DNA from: an uncultured Spirochaetota bacterium
Lineage (GTDB): Bacteria > Spirochaetota > Spirochaetia > Treponematales > Rectinemataceae
Assembly: GCA_903821875.1 (NCBI GenBank)
Contig: CAIJMU010000039.1
Location: forward strand, 1 to 52,839
DNA: 52,839 nucleotides
Reading direction: 5' to 3'
Within the stretch, counting starts at the first letter, position 1. Each line of letters begins with the position of its first letter. Shown piece by piece: positions 48,037 to 52,839 of the stretch. The notes below the pieces were generated by a model. It did no database searches, had not been told where the DNA came from, and saw only the letters and a program-made list of their open reading frames with translations. The translations under genes were made by a program, and so were the position numbers.

Positions 48037-50954
48037 CAATGTCCGTTTCCAAGTTCGAAGCTGACCGACCCCGGCGTTGCCGCAAGGGGCGCGTACTCAA
48101 AGTGGATGGTTGCCGCGAGGCCGGTCTGGGCAAGGTAGCCGGTAAGGACAGTGAACTCGAAGCTGGTATCGACAAAGGCTGAGAAGAGGGGGCTGGGAGT
48201 TTTAGCGAGCGTGAAGCTCCCCAGGGCTCCCGCACGGCCTCCCGCGGTGACCATCACCCTCCTTGAGTAGAGTCCGAAAAGGGGAAGGGCCCGTCCGATT
48301 TCGAGGGACAGGGGCGTGACTGCGAGTTCGGCGCGCGCGTACCAGGATCCCTGCCCTGTAGCGCTGTAGATGGGCCAGGTAGCGGCTACCGGGTCGAGGA
48401 GGGAGTTGCCCCCGTCGGCAAAGAGCCTGCCCCCCGGCCCGAAGAGGAGTCCGGCTCCGGGTGAAAGGTTCGCCTCCAGGCTTCCGTGGAGGCCCAGGAA
48501 GGGAGCCCAGGCCCCCCCCCAGACGGTCAGCCCAAAGGCTGGCAGCCTGTCGAGACCCGGCCGCCACTCCGTATCGGCTGCTGCTCCCGCCTCGAAGCCC
48601 TCCTTGTCGAAGGGCGCAAAGGGACTCGTATGGCTTTGCATCCGGGTCAGACTGAGCCTCGCAGCCATGGCCCCTGAACCAGGAGGGGTCGAGTAGGCAG
48701 CGCCGGCTGCTCCCTTTGAAAGGGCCCCGCCTGAAAGTTCGAGTCCGAGGTCGGCGTGGTTGCGGATTGGAAAGTCCGGCAGCTTGCGGAAAATTCCGAG
48801 GCTCAGCCTCGTGGTCCGCGACCAGGGTAGCTTTGACTCCGAGTTCGGTGAGAACCAGTCCTCCCCGGCAATGGAGACCGTGTACGGCGCCCAGGCGAGG
48901 CCGAGGTTGCCTGCAAGGTTGGCAGCCCTGGCTGCCCAGGAATACTCGGCGTCGAGCCCCCAGACCAGGGTTTCAGTGATGTCGGAGCCCTGCATGTACA
49001 GGCCTCCCGAGGAGAGGTCTCCCGAGAAGGTGGGTATGCGGAACGTTTTCCCAGCGAGGGGGAGGAAGGGGGCCGGTCTGGCGGCGGCGAGCACAGAGGC
49101 CGGGGTTGAATCCAGCTGCCCTCCGCTCGCGACTGCAGCGCCGGAGTAGAGACCCAGGAAGGATGCGTCGAGGGAGGACCAGGTAGCGCTTGTTTCCTTC
49201 ATGGCCATGGTCCGGGCTGCGAAGGGATAGGCGGCCGGATATTCACCCTCCGAGAAGGCTGCCTTGTAGTGGAGTTCGGGGGGGCCGCCGGGGAGGCCGG
49301 CGAAGGCCGCATCCTGCACGCCCCCGGAGATATCCGTTTCCTGCGCACGGAGGAAGGTGAGTGGAAGCCCTGGCTCGGGATCGGTGTCCATGGCTGGCAG
49401 CGCCCGCCCGCGGACTCCTTCAAGAAGTGCTACCCGGTAGAGTCCTCCCTCGTGCACGTAGCCGATCGCCAGATCATCCCCCCGCCCGGAGAGGAAGCGA
49501 AGCCTTAAGAGCGGCATCCCGGGCAGAAGGACCGAGGGCTTGCCGTCCTGTAGGCGTATGAGCATGGAACGGCCTTCGTCCCGGGCCAGAAAAAAAAGCG
49601 TTTCAGCTCCAAGGCAGAGGGGGGAGCCAAAGAAGCGGCTGTCCGTGCCCCGGGCGAGGACCCTCCATTCGGCCCCATCTACGCGGACGAGGTCAGTCCT
49701 GATCCCCCTCGGAGCGATGCCCACGACGGGGCCCTCACCCCGGTCTCCTGCCTCGCCGATCCATGAGGCTTCCCGAAGACCCGGGATGCTTCGCTTTGTG
49801 AAGGCCCGCGCCGTTCGGTCCCAGACCCTGACTGCCAGGCGCGACTGCGTCCCGGCGTCCTCCATGACCGTGGATACAAGGAGGAAGCGTCCATCCTCGG
49901 AGAGGGCCAGCCGGTTGACGTGGCCATCAGCCGCGAAGAGGCGGTGGGCCTGTCTGTCCCCCTCGGCCAGCTCGAGCACCGCTCCGAAGGCCGAGTCCTC
50001 CCAGATCGTGAGGGCCTTTCCGTCGACGTTGCCAGCAGTCAGGGCGCTGATGAGGCCTGGTTGCGGTGCAAGGAGTCGTGCACCGACATAGACGGGTCGG
50101 TCAGGAGCCATGGTCGTGAGCCACTCATCCCAGAGGCTGTCCAGATCGCGTCCAAAGGCCGCGGTAAAGGCTCCCTTTGTCCACAGCCAGTCAGCCGGAG
50201 AGCGAAGGTTTCCGAGCTCAGTGAACAGTTTCTGGACAGAGCCAGTCCCGTATTCTGCCTCGAGCCAGGCCATGAAGGGGCCGCCCCAGGTATAGGCCGA
50301 GCTGCCGAAGGGGAAGAGACCTCCTCCCCCATTGGCCGTCCAGAAATCGACAGGGCGGTGCTCGATAAGGGCCTGGCGCACGGGCATGACAGCAAGGGGG
50401 TCCCAAGCCCTCCCCCTCCCTCCTGCCTTGTCTGAACTTTCGGCGACGATGGCAGCGCCTTCGGCGAGGACCGAGGGGACGGTGAGTATGCTGCCGGTCG
50501 CGATGTCCCCGAAGAGGAGGCCGGCCACTGCCATGAGGGGAGGGCGGATGGAAAGGGAGAGCGCGTGGGCCAGTTCGTGGGCAAACAGGAGCCTGAGCTG
50601 GTCCTTTACGGAGGAAGTCTCGTCGTTGACCTTGAAAGGTGCCACCTCGAGGACGATCCTTGTCGAGGGCAGGGGCGTAAAATAACCATTGGTCTCAGGA
50701 AAGCGGTCGGTGAGGAGAACCGTGAGGCGTTCCTTTGGAAGGGGGCCGATCCTGCCAGCCTCCTGGGCCAGGACCTCCTCGGCAAAGGAAGCAAGTCGTT
50801 CCGCCTCGTGCACAAGGCCCTCGGGAAAGAGTATGTTAAAAGAGGCGGTCTGGAGTTCCTTGAGAGCCTGTCCCGGCGCCAGGACCTGGGCGCTGATCGC
50901 CTGGGCAAAAAAAAGCAGGGCGAGGAAAAGGGCGGTGCGATTCCTGTTATTCAC
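48036..50954 (-). CDS. Large secreted HExxH metallopeptidase-like protein with propeller and barrel-like regions
   Basis: A 972-residue exported protein. The signal peptide is MNNRNRTALFLALLFFAQAISAQ. The N-terminal gluzincin-like domain (about 30-280) has HELAH (His126, Glu127, His130) and a candidate third ligand Glu165 in VLAEGAAIVAE. A middle region (about 295-560) of repeated short strands (DGRFLLVSTVMED, SRMLIRLQDGKPSVLL-like units) resembles a TolB-type beta-propeller. The C-terminal 400 residues alternate aromatic/Gly-rich strands ending in FELGNGH, as in outer-membrane beta barrels. The start is GTG 50954, separated from the ribosome site AGAGGA by exactly eight C. A G9 run lies near 48512-48520. 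The last base of its stop codon is the first of the helicase start. Confidence 0.78.
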   Translation of the reverse strand: MNNRNRTALFLALLFFAQAISAQVLAPGQALKELQTASFNILFPEGLVHEAERLASFAEEVLAQEAGRIGPLPKERLTVLLTDRFPETNGYFTPLPSTRIVLEVAPFKVNDETSSVKDQLRLLFAHELAHALSLSIRPPLMAVAGLLFGDIATGSILTVPSVLAEGAAIVAESSDKAGGRGRAWDPLAVMPVRQALIEHRPVDFWTANGGGGLFPFGSSAYTWGGPFMAWLEAEYGTGSVQKLFTELGNLRSPADWLWTKGAFTAAFGRDLDSLWDEWLTTMAPDRPVYVGARLLAPQPGLISALTAGNVDGKALTIWEDSAFGAVLELAEGDRQAHRLFAADGHVNRLALSEDGRFLLVSTVMEDAGTQSRLAVRVWDRTARAFTKRSIPGLREASWIGEAGDRGEGPVVGIAPRGIRTDLVRVDGAEWRVLARGTDSRFFGSPLCLGAETLFFLARDEGRSMLIRLQDGKPSVLLPGMPLLRLRFLSGRGDDLAIGYVHEGGLYRVALLEGVRGRALPAMDTDPEPGLPLTFLRAQETDISGGVQDAAFAGLPGGPPELHYKAAFSEGEYPAAYPFAARTMAMKETSATWSSLDASFLGLYSGAAVASGGQLDSTPASVLAAARPAPFLPLAGKTFRIPTFSGDLSSGGLYMQGSDITETLVWGLDAEYSWAARAANLAGNLGLAWAPYTVSIAGEDWFSPNSESKLPWSRTTRLSLGIFRKLPDFPIRNHADLGLELSGGALSKGAAGAAYSTPPGSGAMAARLSLTRMQSHTSPFAPFDKEGFEAGAAADTEWRPGLDRLPAFGLTVWGGAWAPFLGLHGSLEANLSPGAGLLFGPGGRLFADGGNSLLDPVAATWPIYSATGQGSWYARAELAVTPLSLEIGRALPLFGLYSRRVMVTAGGRAGALGSFTLAKTPSPLFSAFVDTSFEFTVLTGYLAQTGLAATIHFEYAPLAATPGSVSFELGNGH
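48512..48520 (-). repeat. G9 homopolymer inside the secreted peptidase-like gene
   Basis: Nine consecutive C on the plus strand (G on the coding strand) lie in the C-terminal barrel-like region. Gain or loss of one base would shift the frame and remove about the last 160 residues. Confidence 0.8.
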
Positions 50955-50968
50955 GGGGGGGGTCCTCT
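50952..50968 (-). promoter_or_regulatory. Ribosome site separated from GTG start by a C8 tract
   Basis: On the minus strand AGAGGA (50968-50963) is followed by eight C (50962-50955) and GTG (50954-50952). The whole Shine-Dalgarno spacer is one homopolymer, so slippage would change spacing without altering the protein. Confidence 0.7.
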
Positions 50969-51079
50969 GTACGGAGTGTCGGGCTTCAGTATAGGGAATT
51001 GGAGGAGCGCCCTCAAGGTGGCCATTTCCCCTTGGCCGCTGGCAGGGATTTCCGATAAGAAAGGAGGAGTGACGGCATC

Positions 51080-52839
51080 ATGACGGTCGGCCAGAAAGCA
51101 TCACTTAGCCTCCTTGTGGCCGTCCTCCTCTTTGCGGTCTTCGCCGTCGCAGCCTTTTCGGGGCTGTTCAATGTCCTGGAAGCACGCTTCTACAACCCCG
51201 TCATAACCCGGCAATACGAGAGTGCCCTCGAGGCGACAGCCAAGGCCATCGATGTCTACCACGGGCTCAACCATGGCAGGTTTGCCCCAGTCCTCGCCAT
51301 CGATGCCGTCAAGCGGAGTTTCCTGCCCAACCTCTCCATGGAGGACACGGTCGCGCGGGAAAACGAGTTCGGCAAGCTCAAGGCCGTGACTCCCGGATTG
51401 GCGGGTATCAGGCTCATCGACTTGAACGGGAAGCGCATCCACTATTCGACCTGGACTACTGATGTCCTCAGGCGTGGCGCGGGCGAGGTCCTCTATCGTG
51501 ACTATGGCAAGGAGGATGACGCCCCCTTCGCCGATATCGCCCTCCCCGATGCCGAGGGCTGGAAGGTCCGGCTCGATGAACGGAAAGGCCTCTTCCTCTA
51601 TTCCCTGCCCTTTGTCGATGGCTTTGGCCTGTTCCGGGGCACTGCAGTGTTTTCAGTTGCCCCGGCCGGTCTCATGGACAGCCTCCTCCGCTCTGGCCTC
51701 GTGCAGGTGGGCGATTCGCTGACCCCTGCGGGTGCCAGCGGAATCATCCTGAGGGTGCCCGCAGCCGGGAGTGCCCTTCTTGCCGCCAAGGTCGCCGAGG
51801 CCTGGTCCCAGAGCCTCGGTTCAGTACCCATCGCCATTGGCGATCCCGCAGCCGGGGCTTCCTGGGTACTGATCTCCCGGGGAGGTTCCGGAGGCTCGCA
51901 CGTCGGCATCATCCTTCCTGCAGCCACCTTCCAGATACCAGGTGCGATGAAGGTTCTTCTCCTCCTGGCCTTCTTCCTGACAGCCTACCTCCTCATCTTC
52001 CTCATCTCCAACCTTCGCCACGACCGTGGCGTCATCATTGCCGAACGCATCAAGCGCTATCATATAGGCGTCATCGAGGGTACCTGGTCGGAGAAGGCCG
52101 AGACCGACCTCGGGCGCTGGCGGAGACAGCTCGAATCGCGCAAGTCCGAGTATCGTGAGGGCATCAAGGCCGATCTCGGGAAGCTCGGCAAGTCGGCTGA
52201 GGCTGAAGCCAATGAACTCATAGACAAGAGCTGGGACGAGATCATGTCGGTTCTCGATCACCGCGAGCAGGAGGAGTCGAGGCTCGGCGGGGCAACCCTC
52301 AAGGAGATCGAGCGGCTTATCAAGGAAGCCCTGGGCAGGGGTAACTTCCAGCTGCCCGCGTCGGCACTGACCCCGGCAGCGGAAAGCTCTGAACTCCCCC
52401 TTCGGCAGGCCCCCCCGCAAAAGCCCGCTGCTGTCAGCAAGGCTCCAGTGAGGGCTCCAGTAAAGGCACCTTCGAAGGCCATGCCCCCGCCTGCCAAGAG
52501 CGAGGCTCAGGCTATGGCTGTCGCGCCAGCAGCGAAGGGCAAGGCACCGTCGAAGGCATCCGTTCCCGTCCTGCCTCCCGGGTTGTCCCCGGATGATGGG
52601 CTGGAAGATCTACAGGACGTCGAAGAACTCGACAGTGCGGACGAAGTCGAAGAACTCGACAGTGCCGACGAAGTCGAGGAACTTGACAGTGCCGACGAAG
52701 TCGAAGAACTCGACAGTGCCGACGAAGTCGAGGAACTCGACAGTGCCGACGAAGTCGAAGAACTTGACAGTGCCGACGAAGTCGAAGAACTCGACAGTGC
52801 CGACGAAGTCGAGGAACTCGACAGTGCCGACGAAGTCGA
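51080..52839 (+). CDS. Membrane protein with extracytoplasmic sensor-like domain and acidic tandem repeats (3' end outside window)
   Basis: At least 586 residues; the frame is open to the window edge. TM1 (about 8-30, LSLLVAVLLFAVFAVAAFSGLF) is followed by an exported domain (about 35-285; GIRLIDLNGKRIHYSTW, GLFLYSLPFVDGFGLFRGTAVFSVAP recalls Cache/PAS-like sensors). TM2 (about 292-312) leads to a charged helical region (about 313-420), a Lys/Pro/Ala-rich linker (about 430-500) and then the VEELDSADE repeats from residue 514 on. The ATG follows AAGGAGGAG. No kinase or methyl-accepting signature is seen before the cut. The protein probably continues with further domains. Function is unknown. 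Confidence 0.75.
   Translation, partial: MTVGQKASLSLLVAVLLFAVFAVAAFSGLFNVLEARFYNPVITRQYESALEATAKAIDVYHGLNHGRFAPVLAIDAVKRSFLPNLSMEDTVARENEFGKLKAVTPGLAGIRLIDLNGKRIHYSTWTTDVLRRGAGEVLYRDYGKEDDAPFADIALPDAEGWKVRLDERKGLFLYSLPFVDGFGLFRGTAVFSVAPAGLMDSLLRSGLVQVGDSLTPAGASGIILRVPAAGSALLAAKVAEAWSQSLGSVPIAIGDPAAGASWVLISRGGSGGSHVGIILPAATFQIPGAMKVLLLLAFFLTAYLLIFLISNLRHDRGVIIAERIKRYHIGVIEGTWSEKAETDLGRWRRQLESRKSEYREGIKADLGKLGKSAEAEANELIDKSWDEIMSVLDHREQEESRLGGATLKEIERLIKEALGRGNFQLPASALTPAAESSELPLRQAPPQKPAAVSKAPVRAPVKAPSKAMPPPAKSEAQAMAVAPAAKGKAPSKASVPVLPPGLSPDDGLEDLQDVEELDSADEVEELDSADEVEELDSADEVEELDSADEVEELDSADEVEELDSADEVEELDSADEVEELDSADEV
52619..52839 (+). repeat. 27-base in-frame tandem repeat
   Basis: Eight complete 27-base copies plus five bases of a ninth run to the window edge, encoding VEELDSADE each time. 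Copies differ only at silent third positions (gaa/gag, ctc/ctt) and one gcg/gcc. The array may extend further. It is coding, highly acidic (four of nine residues are Glu or Asp, plus Ser) and probably variable in copy number. Confidence 0.95.

Noticed and set aside
52619-52839. Regular 27-base repeats suggestive of a CRISPR array
   Set aside because: Copies are contiguous with no spacers, stay in frame and encode an identical peptide; no cas genes are present.

Overview
The window comes from a high-GC spirochaete, probably a free-living relative of the treponemes. The best evidence is a tandem pair of genes for FlaA, the sheath protein of spirochaete periplasmic flagella (32234-33802). Relaxed lipoprotein signals and a secreted acidic repeat protein fit this. 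Apart from one toxin-antitoxin pair I see no insertion sequence, phage or CRISPR array. Coding density is very high and no gap longer than 300 bases lacks a gene.

Layout. (1) 1-6489: a branched-chain amino acid operon, ilvC (3' end only)-leuA-cimA-leuB-ilvB, ending at a strong terminator; cimA makes isoleucine precursors from pyruvate without threonine. (2) 6660-7313: a PIN-domain toxin-antitoxin module. (3) 7359-11723, minus strand: thrA-nitrilase-ilvE. (4) 11828-16194: a 59-residue Cys-containing protein, prfA, prmC and a Rel/SpoT enzyme, each overlapping or nearly touching the next. (5) 16236-19534, minus strand: an M16 peptidase followed by a lipoprotein that looks like its inactive partner. 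(6) 19659-19869: tRNA-Arg(CCT) behind two perfect hairpins. (7) 19912-25744: a complete branched-chain amino acid ABC transporter (livKHMGF), then a penicillin-acylase family hydrolase. (8) 28538-29843, minus strand: beta and gamma-like subunits of a sodium-pumping decarboxylase. (9) 29967-34591: mnmA, an exported protein of unknown function, the flaA pair and a DOMON-like protein. (10) 34612-36511, minus strand: recX, rpsI-rplM and a small membrane protein. (11) 36629-43645: an RNase II-family enzyme, a sensory histidine kinase and an adenylate cyclase with an unusual membrane/coiled-coil tail. (12) 43710-50954, minus strand: a Ca-binding-type lipoprotein, a DinG-like helicase with an N-terminal JAMM/RadC-like domain, and a large secreted HExxH protein. 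(13) 51080 to the end: a membrane protein entering a 27-base tandem repeat, cut by the window edge.

Working together: regions 1, 3 and 7 make and import branched-chain and aspartate-family amino acids. prfA and prmC are enzyme and modifier in translation termination. Regions 11-13 are signalling and envelope genes. Points most worth a second look: the JAMM-DinG fusion coupled to a secreted metallopeptidase-like gene that carries a C8 tract between Shine-Dalgarno and start codon; the cyclase-2TM-2TM-coiled-coil protein; an altered Rel hydrolase site; several genes whose promoters predict leaderless mRNAs; and the tRNA leader built of two perfect hairpins.
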